Positions 36,811 to 49,017 of a DNA stretch of 64,000 bases are shown one piece after another (the first letter of the stretch is position 1; each line of letters opens with the position of its first letter). The position numbers and the translations under genes were made by a program. Source of the stretch: Homalodisca vitripennis (lineage: Eukaryota > Arthropoda > Insecta > Hemiptera > Cicadellidae); NCBI RefSeq assembly GCF_021130785.1, contig NC_060214.1:44437001-44501000 (forward strand), in the 5' to 3' direction. The notes under the pieces are model-generated. The model was not told the origin of the DNA and did not search any database. It was given only the letters and a program-made list of their open reading frames with translations.

Positions 36811-37330
36811 TCTACTGATTACTAAGAATAGCGCTTAGAAACAATATTTCATCAATATAAAAACGAGGGAATTGTCTTATGCACCAAAACCCCTCCCCCT
36901 CCTCAGGACAGAGCTCAAAGATAGAGCGTGTCTTGGAAAATAACGTGAAATTGCAGGAGTTCTCGCCGGCCCCTTTCATGCTGGTGTTCGTCACATTATA
37001 TTGGTACTTCCGTGTTTTACCCCTACATTATTCTCCATAACACAAAAAAAAAACACCTTCGGTGCTGCTGATGTCTCAAAGAAAGAAAAAACATCACATC
37101 GAGATAGTACCTAACAGTAAAATATCAAATTCTAGGAGGGGCTGATCAGGAAAAATATAATTGAATTCTGGTAATGGAAAGGTAAATTTATTGTACCAGT
37201 GCAATAAAAACTCATATGCGATGCCGCGCGGGCCTCGCCAGTAATCGGGATTCCTCGGAGAAAATGATAACAGTGGGCTGACAACAATACCGATCACAAT
37301 GAACGTAGAAATGGCTGTGTAATGTTTGGT
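36811..37330. other. Less AT-rich block with minus-strand frames
   Basis: Two short minus-strand frames (36,812-36,994 and 37,094-37,297) have varied residue use (for example SFSPRNPDYWRGPRGIAYEF), unlike the low-complexity frames nearby. I recognise no family, and no splice or promoter signal ties them together. A decayed transposon or exon remnant is possible. Confidence 0.25.
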
Positions 37331-38239
37331 AATTAAAGAGTTATGTGTTTATTTTTTCGTTGCTAAATCATGTTTGTTTCTAATAAATATTATATATTTT
37401 TGTGTTTCTTCCATACTTGTTGTGGTCGGTATAGATCCCAAGAGTACCAGATCGAGAAGTGATTGCCAACAAAGTTAATGATTCCGTTTAAATCTTTGTT
37501 ACCACCTGTTGTTCCGTGTTAAGATACGTTTATAATAAAATATAATAATGACTATCCATTCAATTTAAAACTTGGGGGATTGACTGCTCACACACGAAAA
37601 TCTACTCTTATTCAGACTCTGCAAATAAATCATCTAAGAATTTGCCATTGCTTGATACAATAATAAATGTATTTAAAAACAAAGCTATTGACACAGCTTT
37701 TGTAGTTTACGGTTTTTATATATTATATTTCTTGTGTGCGTGTGTAATATGGCTGGGAATTCCTCCTAAACGGGGGGGGTGGGACCGATTTTAAATGAAA
37801 TTTTTTGTTTGGTTGTCCTTCAGAGTGGAATCCGAGTTATGGGTTATATATTCACAATTCGGTCCAAATTTAAATAGTTTATTTAATTAATTTTTTAATA
37901 ATTAAAATGTTTTTTGATCTTGGAGAGGTTTTACCATTGGATCCGCCAGACTTGCAGCTAACGACACGTGAACTACACAAAGTGAACTGGATACTTGAAA
38001 CAGTGTTCTGTTAATACTTTCTAGGCTGAAAGTTCATCAAAGAGGGCAGAAACTATCAGTTTAAATTTTAAAATTTAGAGAGACAAATTTGTCTATTGTA
38101 AAGTGCTTTGATCAAGTAGATTGGTATATGCGAGATATGCAAAGATGAAAGTTTCACCAATTGTTCTGCTGTATCTAAACCATTATATCTTATTTCAAAC
38201 AACAAGCCATAATGTTTTTTTCTATCTATTTAATATCCA
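37331..38239. other. AT-rich stretch, nothing assigned
   Basis: I see no gene here, only a short G-run near 37,772 and (TA)-rich text. Confidence 0.4.
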
Positions 38240-39335
38240 GGGTTGTCCCGAAAAAAAAGACTAGTTTTTGATGCTGCTAATCAAATTTCTAACGTTTTGT
38301 TTTGTAACATCGTGTAATTCTATTGTGCTAAGTGCTAATTGTAATAATACATTAATCAGAGATTGAAGATGTTTGTATTTGAAGGTGCATAAAAAACCTA
38401 TAGGTATTTATATTAAATGTTATTTGAACTTCATGTTTTGCATAATTTAAATTGACAGTGAGTATATTGGTCGCAATATCCTATATAACAACCTAAGAAG
38501 CATATCAAAATCGAAGATATAATTTTTACTATGTACTCTATATAGATAATATTGTTAAACAGTTTTAGATAATCAAGTTTTAAACTAATTGGATTTAAAA
38601 GAAAATCTGTTTTGGTAGGATAACCATTTTTAATTAATCTTCATATCTAAAATTGGTGTCACATAAGTTACTAAATTACGTAGTAGTATACAAATCGCAT
38701 GTGTTAAATAACTATTGTATTAATAGGTATAGGAGATTGGTTTTAAAATTAAATTCTACTATGGCTCATTTTTTCTGAATACTAATACTGTACATATTTG
38801 AAATGAAGTATAAAAGAAATTCGGTAGTTAAGATAGAGCCTAATCAGAAATATCAATAGAAGGTTTATCCATTGGTTAGTTTAAGATAGGCAATCAGAAA
38901 TATATCAAGAGTAGAGTGTATCCTTGGTAACTTTAGATAGGGCTAATCAGTAATGAACAATAGAGTATATTCAGATATAAAATTGGAAGTTTTAGTAAAA
39001 TAATACTTTTTATTAAAAAAAACTGAAAAATTAAGTGTGCAGCGATTAGATTCAGTTAGAGATTTTATTTATAAATAAATTGTTTGTTGGATTTTGGAAT
39101 GTTTTTAAACCATATGGTTAGCCAGGCGATAAAAAAAAAAAAAAAATAAAAAGAATGCGGCTATCGATCGCAGAGTTTCAAATGTTTTTCCTACTATTTG
39201 ATAATTCGACCAGATATTTCCCTGACAGTTTGTGCTGCTATCAAATTTTGTGGTAGTTGTTTTTGGGTAACCGTGTAATTATTGTGTGATGTGCTTAATT
39301 GTTAATATTACATTAAATAGATCCCGAATTGTAGG
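38240..39335 (+). repeat. Direct repeat pair ~1 kb apart
   Basis: 38,262-38,370 and about 39,230-39,325 share TGCTGCTA, ATCAAATTT, a CGTGTAATT...TTGTG block and a GCTAATTG/GCTTAATTG...ATTACATTAA block in the same order. Divergence is high. The second copy is preceded by a poly-A run at about 39,133. Confidence 0.55.
38828..38975 (+). repeat. Three tandem ~52-bp units
   Basis: Units begin at 38,828, 38,881 and about 38,932 with TTAAGATAG or TTTAGATAG followed by an AATCAG block. They have the same sense as the units at 40,395-40,790. Confidence 0.65.
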
Positions 39336-39369
39336 AATTATAGTTTAATATTATAAAGGGCTGAATACA

Positions 39370-39860
39370 ATCAAGCAGACCCACCATCCGCAATCGAATC
39401 TAATTTTATCTGTATTTTTGATATAGCCTGTGCTAAAACTACAGAATTTCAATTATCAGATATATTTAATAAAATTTAAAGTATAGTATCGTAACTTGGT
39501 ACAACAGAAATTATATTAAAATTAATCTTAAATACAAAACTAAGTATTCCCCTATATGCATGAAGTATAAGTGGCCACCAATCATAATCGAGTATTAATT
39601 GATATATTTCTGTAATAGCCTTATCTAAACTACTAAATTGAACGATACCAAATTAAGATTATAGATTATTTTAAAGGCTGGAAGTTTTTATAAATAAAGC
39701 TGTTCCACTGACCACAATCGAATTATTGATAAATCTAATTAGCCTATCTAAACTACAGAATTTGCTATTTATATAGTTTATTTAAAAAGTTTCAGTCAAG
39801 AGTCTCGGTAATAAGGCCAACAGAATTTAAGTGAACTATAAAACCAATTCCTGCCTACAC
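39370..39860 (-). repeat. Repeat units in opposite orientation
   Basis: Three units contain CACCATCCGCAATCGA (about 39,380), CCACCAATCATAATCGA (about 39,573) and CTGACCACAATCGA (about 39,706). Each is followed by an AATAGCC...CTAAACTAC block. Reversed, they match the units at 38,828-38,975 and 40,395-40,790. Confidence 0.6.
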
Positions 39861-40394
39861 TATTAAATCAAAGATAATTCACACATGTGAAATTGTGATG
39901 CTTACTTAATTTGAATCGTCAAGTGGACCAATTTTGATTGTGCAGATTAAACAATAATGTAAAATTACATAAATACAAATTATTTTAAAGATCCAATTAG
40001 TTTTAAAGCTCGATTTTGTATGCTACTTAGGTTATTTGCGAGGTTATGATGCGACCAATAATACTCACTTCAAAAAATTTTAAAAATCGAGTTCAAATAA
40101 CTTCATAAAGATAACTAAAGTATTTTTATGTACTGCGTGATTCCAACGATCTTTGCAATCTCTAATTAATGTGATTATTACAATTAGGTCAAATTACACC
40201 AAGCACACAACAATAATCTACAGCAATGTTAACAAAACAAACACAAAAATTATTGAAGAGCAGCACAAAACTGCTCCAGGAACATATTACCTGGAATTCA
40301 AAATAGAAAACAATTTGAAACGTGAGTTAGTTCAGCACCATACACACTGCACGAATCTCACACAATAAATATAACATATAAAGATAATGAACTT

Positions 40395-40800
40395 TAATTC
40401 GGATAGTTTTAATATGCTAATTTACAAATTATCGAATAATTCTATTAGTGATGGTGGCTACTTATTAATAACTTCAAGATCACCTCTTTAAGGGATATAC
40501 TTATTATAGTATTTTATAGTTAAATTAAATTTATGTTGGCCAGTTCCGGATACTATAAGCTGAAATTTTAAATAACTATAATGAAATGTTCGGTTAGTTT
40601 TAGATAGAACTAATCTAGAAGATATTACAACAATCTCAATTGTGATGGTGGCGCGCTTATTATACGTCTCAGCCTTATTAGCCATAACTATTAAATCCTA
40701 TTCGGATAGTAGTTTATGATAGGGCAAACAGGAAATATTCAATATATTCGATTGTGAATGGAGGCCACTATTAAAAAATTATACTTCAGCCCTATTGGAA
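40395..40800 (+). repeat. Repeat units, third cluster
   Basis: Three units start with CGGATAGTTTTAATATG (40,398), CGGTTAGTTTTAGATAG (40,591) and CGGATAGTAGTTTATGATAG (40,703). Each leads to a GTGATGGTGGC- or GTGAATGGAGGC-type block. With the opposite units at 39,370-39,860 they form a two-way array. Confidence 0.6.
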
Positions 40801-41119
40801 AACCATCTATCAAATTTGGTTGTGTGTATAAGGTCCTGAAGGATGAACAAAAAAAAAATTTATGATTCAATGGCCATTCCAGAAAATGAAGTTTGTCCAA
40901 TTGAAAAAATAATACCGCTGATGTACAATTGGTATGTTTCAACTTTTTACCTTTAGATCTAATGCAAGTTGTAATGTTATTAATTTAAAACAGTCCTCAA
41001 CAATTCACATCACGTTATGTTATACTCCACACACTATCGGTTGGTCGAAGTGTGATTATAATTTGACATGTAATGAAGTTAGACTATTGTTAATAACTTT
41101 TTAATAAGACATTTTTTAT
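40801..41119. other. AT-rich stretch, nothing assigned
   Basis: Normal base composition up to the sharp edge of the T-poor block. Confidence 0.4.
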
Positions 41120-42600
41120 CAAACAAAAGCAAAACCCAAACAAAACAAAAAAAATGAAGGAAAACAAGAGAGCAGTAAATAACAGACAAAAAAACAGTAA
41201 CGAGGAAACAAGACAAAAACAGAAAAGACCCAAAACATAAACGCAAGGGAATAAACAGAAATGCAAGGAAGAGAAACAGAACAGTAAGAGGAAACAACAC
41301 AAGAATAAGAACAAAAGCAACATAAGAAAGAAACTCAAGCGAGATAAGATTAACCACTAGGAAGAGAACTAAACAAGCACACAAGCAACAGACAACGTGG
41401 CAGGAGAAAGTGAGAAATGGAGCCAAGAAGAAAAAACAGAACGTAAAAACAAAAACATACGGTGAGGAAGATGCAGGATCACCATCAGACAGGGGACAAA
41501 ACAAAAAACAAGAGGCAAACAAAGAGCCCAACCAAAAAGACGAAAAGAGCAGACACAAATGTAGGACAGACAAGAAGGTGGGAGAGGGAAGAGCCACAGA
41601 CCAATGAGTAACACAACAGAACAGATAGAAGGGAAAGCCGAGAAACACACAGGAAGGAAAACAATAAGACAGCTAGACATGCGAGCACATAGGGCTCATC
41701 AGGCCGATCACTTCCGCATCGACCCACCCCCGTAATACCCCCCCTCCCCCAGCGAGGCAATCCACTACCACAGATCAACACCTCCCGCCCCACTTCACCC
41801 CGGGCCCGTTACAGCGCACACCCGCTAATACCAGTCCGCCATCCAGCACACCGGCCTCCCCCCCTACGCTCTCCCCGCCCCACCCACCCCCCCAAACTCT
41901 TCCGTCGAATTTCCCCCCCCCCAATAGGGAACCGCCATACCATGTCTGCCTTACTGGCGGAGCCGGCCACCTTTACTCACACCGCACTCAGGCTTCCTTC
42001 ACCAAAAACACCCCCCTTCTTTAAACGAGGAGCCCCAAGCCCCACACAGGCGAGGCAGATGCAAATCAAGACACAAAAGATGAGATACCTAAAACAAGCG
42101 AGCAAACACACCCACCTAGAATCGCCGGCGTATATCCTCTGGCACAATCCGCCAATCCCCCTACCCTCTATCCCCCATACTACCCTACCGCCCCCCCCTC
42201 AAACTGCCCCCCCCCCGGCGCACTCCCACCCTGGGGCCTTGCCCCCCTCGCCATCACACCCGATCGACACCACCTAGGAACCTAAAAGTTACAACCGCAC
42301 AAACAGGATGAGCACCAAACAATGCCAACTATCCGAGACAAACGCGCCGGACAAAAGGAAGCAGCAACCAACACCAAAACATGTAAAAACACCGCCCACA
42401 TGCGTCCAGTCATCCCAGAAGACCAAAACATCAAACCGCGCTTAGAACTTAAAAGAAAAACAAACGCAACATAGCAACAAATGGAAAACACTAAGTCCAA
42501 ACCGACTAACAAACAACAAAAAAAAGGCAACACCAGGACAAACAGAGCAGTAACTAGTTCCATAAAGCAAGCATCATACATACAACGGAACAAGGACCCA
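41120..42600. repeat. T-poor low-complexity block
   Basis: On the plus strand T almost vanishes: in the 300 bases 41,161-41,460 I count 20 T, against roughly a third of bases elsewhere. Three parts follow each other: A-rich with G and C (to about 41,690), C-rich with many C-runs (about 41,690-42,290), then A/C-rich (to 42,600). No tandem unit is visible. Long open frames on both strands arise from composition: hydrophobic on the minus strand, Lys/Pro-rich on the plus. I do not call them genes. It may be a sequencing or assembly artefact or a real strand-biased insert. Confidence 0.8.
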
Positions 42601-44946
42601 GGTTGTTACAGGTTAATCAAAGTTAAAAATTTTCGAATTAAAGAGACGTGTGTACAGCACAACGTCTGTCGGGTTCTGCTCTATATATATAGTTCCTAAT
42701 AGTAGATAAACTTACATAAATTTTTTTTCCCAACAGTACTACATTCTTGCATATATCCTGTCCATTCTTCAAGAACTCAAGCCCTAGGCAATTGTTATAG
42801 AATTTGAATCTTTAACTCATTTAAAGAGATGGGTCTAGTATTACACAGAAAAGGCCTATTACTATATGGAGAGTGAATAAATAAAATTAATTATTAATAA
42901 AATTACACATAAAAGAAAGTCAAACAAAAGTACTTTAACCTTCATCCCATATTTTTATTCAACAATGTCTATTTACTTATGTCATGTATATTAATCCTAA
43001 CTATAATATAATATTAAGTTTTCAGTTCGGTTCGTGATTAATCACAAATGCAATTCAAATAAACTTGGTTTGAAATAAAAAAGAGATAAAGGACTAAAAT
43101 ATTATAAAAAACCGATATATCAGCGGGCCCAAAATGTTATCTCTTAGTGTTCATACGAACCAGTTGTTTATGGACATGGCGCCCTTATTGTACGTGTAAG
43201 AGACGGCCTCATTGACGTTAGTTTTAGCAAGTCTGACCTTGACACAGAGTACTTTTGAATGCTGAGATGGTTTGTCCCATTAATATTATATCTACCTGGA
43301 CCTAACTTTTTGTACTATCTCGCTCTCTCTATAACGACAGTGATATATTTCACATCAAGTTTATTCCACGTCCTTACCTAACTTTTTATGTTTCACGAAC
43401 CACACCCCAGAAAACTTGTCGACTCTCCATCTAAACTGGACATCTGTGCTTATGAATGTTTTACCTAATACACAAACATTATATAAATTACAGAATTTTC
43501 AAGATATGCAAAAACGGTTTTACAAACAGGAATCGTGTTTTTTTTACTACCATAATTTTGAAGGAGTACAGTGTTTTTCCAAAGCTACAAGTATTCTTGC
43601 ATGAAGTAAATTGTTAGTAACGTTGAAACAGATAATCTTGAACATATTTTAAAACATAACTTCTACCTATCGAACCTGTTTTAAGTTTCAAAAAGCTGTT
43701 ATATAGTTTAATCGAGAAAAACTAAGGGGTTTAAGAAAAAATTTTTTTTGCATTACTGTGTGTGATAGTGGTGGCCCCACTCTGTATTACTCTATAAAAC
43801 TAAATATTTTTCAAAATAAGAAGTTTAAAATCCAACGCTAACCACACTTTTAAATCTATAAAATTTAAAATGTAGAAGTTTAAAAATAACCAATGTATCC
43901 TACTTGCGATTTTTCAAGAGTTTCAGTCACAGTTTTTTCGGTTTTTACTTTTTTCACCAATAAGGCAATATTTTCTTCGTCCGAACAGGAAAACCACTTT
44001 CAAAGTGTTTAAGCCGCACGAACAGATGATGGATTGTCTGAGTCGTCATATCTTAATACTTTTGGATTTCTTAATTTTGAGCCAGCGGAGGTGAAATCGT
44101 GTAGTTTAATTTTTGTATTGGGAGATAGTATCATTACGTATTTTATTACGAGAGTCTAATCAAGATTTTTAATTTTTTTTATTATTTTATTGTACTATTA
44201 CGTCGACCCCTTGATGTTTAAAACACGTCAAAGTGTCATTTGCTAGAAAACGAACAGCTCCTGTTGAAGTCTACATGTCGGTTTAAATATGTGTTTTTAT
44301 ATCTTTATCTGTAGAGTTGACGGGTTTTTACTACTTATTAAAGGAATATACGTATCTAAGCAACCAAATCGATTGATATATTAATCATTATTGATGTGTC
44401 AAGTGAAGAGTAGAAGTTGTGAAATGTATTTCCACGATTTAAGTTATTTTGCTAGCGCTTACAAAATAAGTGAATAAAAACCAAATTTAACAATGTCAAA
44501 TACTACGATAGCGAATTTGAGTTACAATATTATTTTATAAAACTAACAGGATTAAATAACTTTTCAAATTCTTGAATGATCTACAAACATGTTATTGAAT
44601 GTCATTTATTGAGCATTGTATATTGTTTTACATTGATACTTTAATTTAGCACACAATTTATATTTTACGCTAAACATTCTTAATATCCTCGAATATTATT
44701 CGAATTATTTTTTAACCATAATTATATTTATGGCCTTGCATTAATTTATGAGTTTTACTATTTTAAGAAAAAAAGAAAAATTCTAAAAGTAGGGCATATA
44801 CGAAATCTAAAATATGGATAGACATGGATCTTCAACCCATTTTCAGTGTTTACAATATTGATAAGACGAATACAATAATTTTTATATCCCAATTTCATAG
44901 ATACGTGGCTGGTAATAAAATTATTGTATTCCTAGTGCTTTATCAA
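42601..44946. other. AT-rich stretch, nothing assigned
   Basis: Base composition returns to normal. I see no gene, RNA or repeat that I can support before the retroelement. Confidence 0.4.
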
Positions 44947-47681
44947 TGCACTCAGTGGAGAAAGGGGTGGTCCTTGAAAGCGCGCCGTAAGGTAAAGGGT
45001 AACCTACGATTAGTATCTTCTTCTTTTTCTTTAAGGTTGCTCGGTGAGGGAAAGGGCGCCACCTTGTTGTAGGACAGGTAACAGGCAGGGCTCCAACAAG
45101 GAACAGTACCCCTGCTCCAAGGAAAGTACCAATCCGGCTCCCTACTACCATACACTAAAAAACTATTTTTTTTTGTCAACCAGGGCCTTTGGATCTACAC
45201 AGATAGTTGTATTGAAATATTCTGAATATAAGGTTAAATATAGACCCCTAATACTTATGCGAGGTTATCTAAATCCAGTTACTAGGACTGAACAAAGAAA
45301 CAAAACACTCAAATGTTTGCAATTAAACTAATTATTTATGTGCAGGAATTGTATGACATTATCACAAGTAATCCAGCCTTACAGTAAGTAAATGCTTTTA
45401 GACAGAAAATAATTAACAATAAATATAGCGAAGATACAATGTTACCCACTTATTAAGAGAGAATTACAAATGGCTAAATGAACTCTATTTATGGTAGGGA
45501 GCGCTCCACTTCCTCAAAACAACATGCAACATACATAAAAAAATGCAATAAACACATGCAATAAATGGGCCTAGACATGTAAATAATAGACGACACAAGT
45601 AAATATACTAAAGAATACACTATAATGCACTAAGGTGTGCAGTTAACGTCTGGAGGGTAGCGTTGAAACCAAATTTTAAGGGCTCCTTCCACAATACAAA
45701 GGCTCCTGGGCCAGAATTAGACCATCAGTCCGCGTCCCGACTACTCACTAAATCCATAAGAAGAGGCACTCTGTGAAATAATCCAAGTCTGTACTCACCA
45801 ACTGGGAGTCACAACACAAAAGGCCTACTACGTCCGGTCCAGACCGTGGCGCGGAAGAGCGCGGCGCGGCGCGAGCGGATCCGCGGTGCGGTAGTGGTAG
45901 GTGTAAGGCGGCACGGGCTAGGAGCAGATCCCAGTGTCAGGGTAGTGCAAGCTGGAGTACCCACTAGCGGCTCGGCAATAAGTCCACCAGGCTCCGGGCG
46001 CAGTCCCAAAGTGTACCAGGACCAAAATCCCCCAAAAAAAAGCCCTTGAAACACATTCACTCCAAAAATAGTTATGGTCCCAGCAAGCATCGATATATAT
46101 ATATCATATAATTGGTTAATTAAATTACTAAAATTAACATACTTAAATTACCTGATTAATATTTTAAACCAACAGAGAATATCAGAATAACAACAGTTAT
46201 CTCCGAAATAAATTCAAGTTTCCTTGTTTATAAAGAATAGTGAGATCATATCAAATTTATACAACTTATCTGTGCCATATTTATATTTAATAGCAAAATT
46301 TAAATTTTGTCATCAAATTTAATTAGGAAATTTTAAGTAAAGCAACATCTAATTCTCAGTAGCAATTGAAATGGACATTTAAATACAAATGAAAAACAAC
46401 AATGAAACATTTAAAATAAACACATAAGGTTTTCGTTAGTTTTGAAGCAAAGAAAACATTATGCCAGAATTTATATTCAGCTGATTAAGCAACAATACTC
46501 CTCTAGATAATTGATAATGAATCTACCTGTAATTTATGCAATTTTCTGGCCATAAAATCATGAGAATTGTAAGCTTGATTGTTAATATCAAAGGCTAAAC
46601 ACTGTAGAAAATAATATACATAAATAAATAGAGTACCCTACATGTACATAGTATGATTTAACATAATAGGCAGTATAATAACAAAATTGCATTTATAAAT
46701 TCAATGTGATATCAAAGACTAATTATTAATAGCTTGAGGTAATAATTTACCTTGACTTTTATTACAAATAAACATTGATACATTAAGAAGAAACGTTGAA
46801 ACTATTGTATCGTACTAACATGAAACTGTGACACATTAAATTAGGACTATAAACGGTATTTTTACTAAATATATGTCAATCATGGTTTGTATTTTATGCG
46901 ACTTTGTATGTATTTCCATAATTAAATACTTACTTTACGATAAAAAGAGATTAATTTTCTTCGATTAAAACATTTAAAACATGGCAGTTATATCAGTGCA
47001 AGTTGTGACATTAATTTTCAACATATGTACTATTTATAAGTTTACCTCTTTCTCTTAGAAATGTTGTCAAACATAGTTAGCGTAATTGGTTTTGAAAACA
47101 AATACTTTAAACAAATTATTAGGTAAGATTATTAAACTATTAAAAGTAAATGCCACGTTTTAGCTTTACACGTTCAATTCAAACCCTAACAGTTTTTCCA
47201 AAGGCTCAGTTGAGTGATTCTATAATGTTGAGTAGTGTTTTTAAACTTTTAAAATTAGTATATTAAATTCACGTAAGAGTGACGAGAACTAATGGAAAAT
47301 ATATGGTAGTAGTTCACCTTGGCCAATTTATTAGTCGGCTCCCGAAAATCCAGCGAAGCTGAAGGGCTCCGTAGACACACACAGCAACCGACGCAATCCA
47401 GTCACTCGCAAGCTTCCTCACTAATCAATCCACCCAGCTGTTTGTTATCAGTTCCACCTGCCGCAGCGTGTCGTCCGGTCGTGCGGTGAACAGTCCACCG
47501 GAGATAAAAGGTTACTCAATGGGCTATTCTTTTATGCAGAAACAGGCAAGAGTGACGTACGGGCATTGGTAATAATTGGTACAATGTCGGCGCGCTACGA
47601 CCATTGATGAATTGAAATTTATATAATGTTAGAGTGATCAGTTCTACATTATTTATACCATAACTCACCATAAACTGCACA
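44947..47681 (-). repeat. 3' LTR (2.7 kb)
   Basis: Direct copy of the right-hand repeat. In element sense it starts TGTGCAGTTTATGGTGAG. It stops about 40 bases short of the terminus inferred for the other copy. A GC-rich island at about 45,840-45,900 stands out from the AT-rich rest. The LTR sense start lies next to integrase. Confidence 0.92.
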
Positions 47682-47702
47682 CCTCAAAAAAACCCCCCTG
47701 CC
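47682..47702 (-). other. Polypurine-tract-like G-run
   Basis: In element sense, GGCAGGGGGG followed by T's and GAGG directly precedes the 3' LTR. The place is right for the second-strand primer, but the T-run is atypical. Confidence 0.4.
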
Positions 47703-48939
47703 TGTAGAAAATTTTCCTAAATTTTCTTCACTTGATGAACCTTTTGAGGCCACATGCCATTTCCCGATACGTTTACCTTTCATATCAGCCAGGGTGTATA
47801 CCAAAGGAAGATACTTCCTCAGCCACCAAAAAGGGTCCTACATATTTAGGTGCTAAGCTTGAGAAATACTTTGTTGCGTCTGACTGTGGGTAATTCCTTT
47901 TGAGGACGACATCGCCCACTCGGTAGTGTACAGGTCTTCTACGAAGGGTATAGCGACGAGCTGTCGTCCGTCCATGGGCATTCTTATAGCCTAGATCAGC
48001 AACCTCTTGATAAATGTGCTTCAGCTCTTGTAGCTTGTCACCATAATGCCTTGAATCTTCTGGAGAAGGTACCACAGAGCCATCCTCAAGAACCTCAAAT
48101 CCTGCACCAGCAGTGGCGAGTTTCTCGCCCGAAGTTCAGGAACGCTGGCGAATACTGTGTAGCCTCGTGGTACGCTGTCCTAAGAGCAAATCCTAGCTTA
48201 GGTATGTACTTGTCCCATTCTCGGTGGTTGTCTTTCACGTAAGCCCTTAACATAGTAACAATGTCCCGATTCACCCTCTCTGCCGGATTGGCTTGGGGAT
48301 GGCGACTGGCTTTTAAAAGGATCTTGATGTTATAACTGTTTTGCAAGGTTGGTCATCGGCTCGGCTTTCCGATCAATTCTGACCCATTATCGCATATAAT
48401 GTAAGCCGGGACGCCATAAACCATGAAAATATCATCCTCTAAGTGTTTGGAGACCAACTTCGCTGTAGCAGCTCGCAAGGGACGCAAAACAGAATACTTA
48501 GTGAAAGTATCGGTGATGACTAACAGATACTTAAATCCCTTCAATGACCGAGGTAATGGTCCTTTTAAGTCTGCAGCAATCATTAGCCAGGGAGCGTTCA
48601 CACTACGTTGTGTTTCCCATCACACCAGCAGGGAGTTGTTTGGTCGTATTTTATGCGCTGACAGACATCACATCGAGCAACTTATGTAGCCACATCCTTC
48701 CGCATCTTGGGCCAGTAATAACGCTGCTGCATCCGTTTGTAGGTTTTCAGAACGCCCTGGTGGCCAGCGGTTGGTTTATCGTGACATTCGGCTAGAGTTT
48801 GAGAACGAAGATCTTTCGGGATAACCAATCTCCAAATATCATCTTGTAGCGAAGGATCCAAAGTGGTCACTCTCTTCCAAAGCTTTCCATCTTCAGTTCG
48901 CCACACTGGGTTATACTGTTCTGTCTGGTTGGCTAACAC
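47703..48939 (-). pseudogene. Gypsy integrase (broken)
   Basis: Inserts the cDNA into host DNA. In element order I see an HHCC zinc-binding part: His in AECHDKP, His in AGHQG, and the Cys pair in RCDVC. The catalytic core follows: Asp in IAADLKGPLP, Asp in ICDNGSE and Glu in ANPAERVNRD. The C-terminal part has a YRVGDVVL and PKYVGPF pattern, the usual small beta-barrel region of Gypsy integrases. Breaks: an in-frame TAA at 48,682-48,684 between the His and Cys pairs, and shifts near 48,600, 48,350, 48,090 and 47,790. The reading runs almost to the 3' LTR, so no env gene is present. The short motif set is complete despite the breaks. Confidence 0.9.
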
Positions 48940-49017
48940 GTTTCTGCAGCATGGTGGTATACCAAATGATCCTTAAGTTTGGAGGGAAAATGGATGGCAT
49001 CACACCGCACGGTCTCT

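Noticed and set aside
38828..40800. CRISPR-like array
   Set aside because: Units are diverged, unevenly spaced and in both orientations, and the DNA is eukaryotic in all other respects.
41079..41648. 189-codon minus-strand frame, the longest in the window, very hydrophobic
   Set aside because: It lies in the T-poor block. The minus strand there has almost no A, so stop codons are rare and Phe/Leu/Cys/Ser codons dominate. Composition explains it fully.
41942..42277. Pro-rich plus-strand frame of 111 codons
   Set aside because: A product of the C-rich part of the same block; no motif, and the antisense and neighbouring frames are equally open.
45044..45331. Frames inside the LTRs
   Set aside because: They are not kept between the two LTR copies, which differ by one-base gaps within them.
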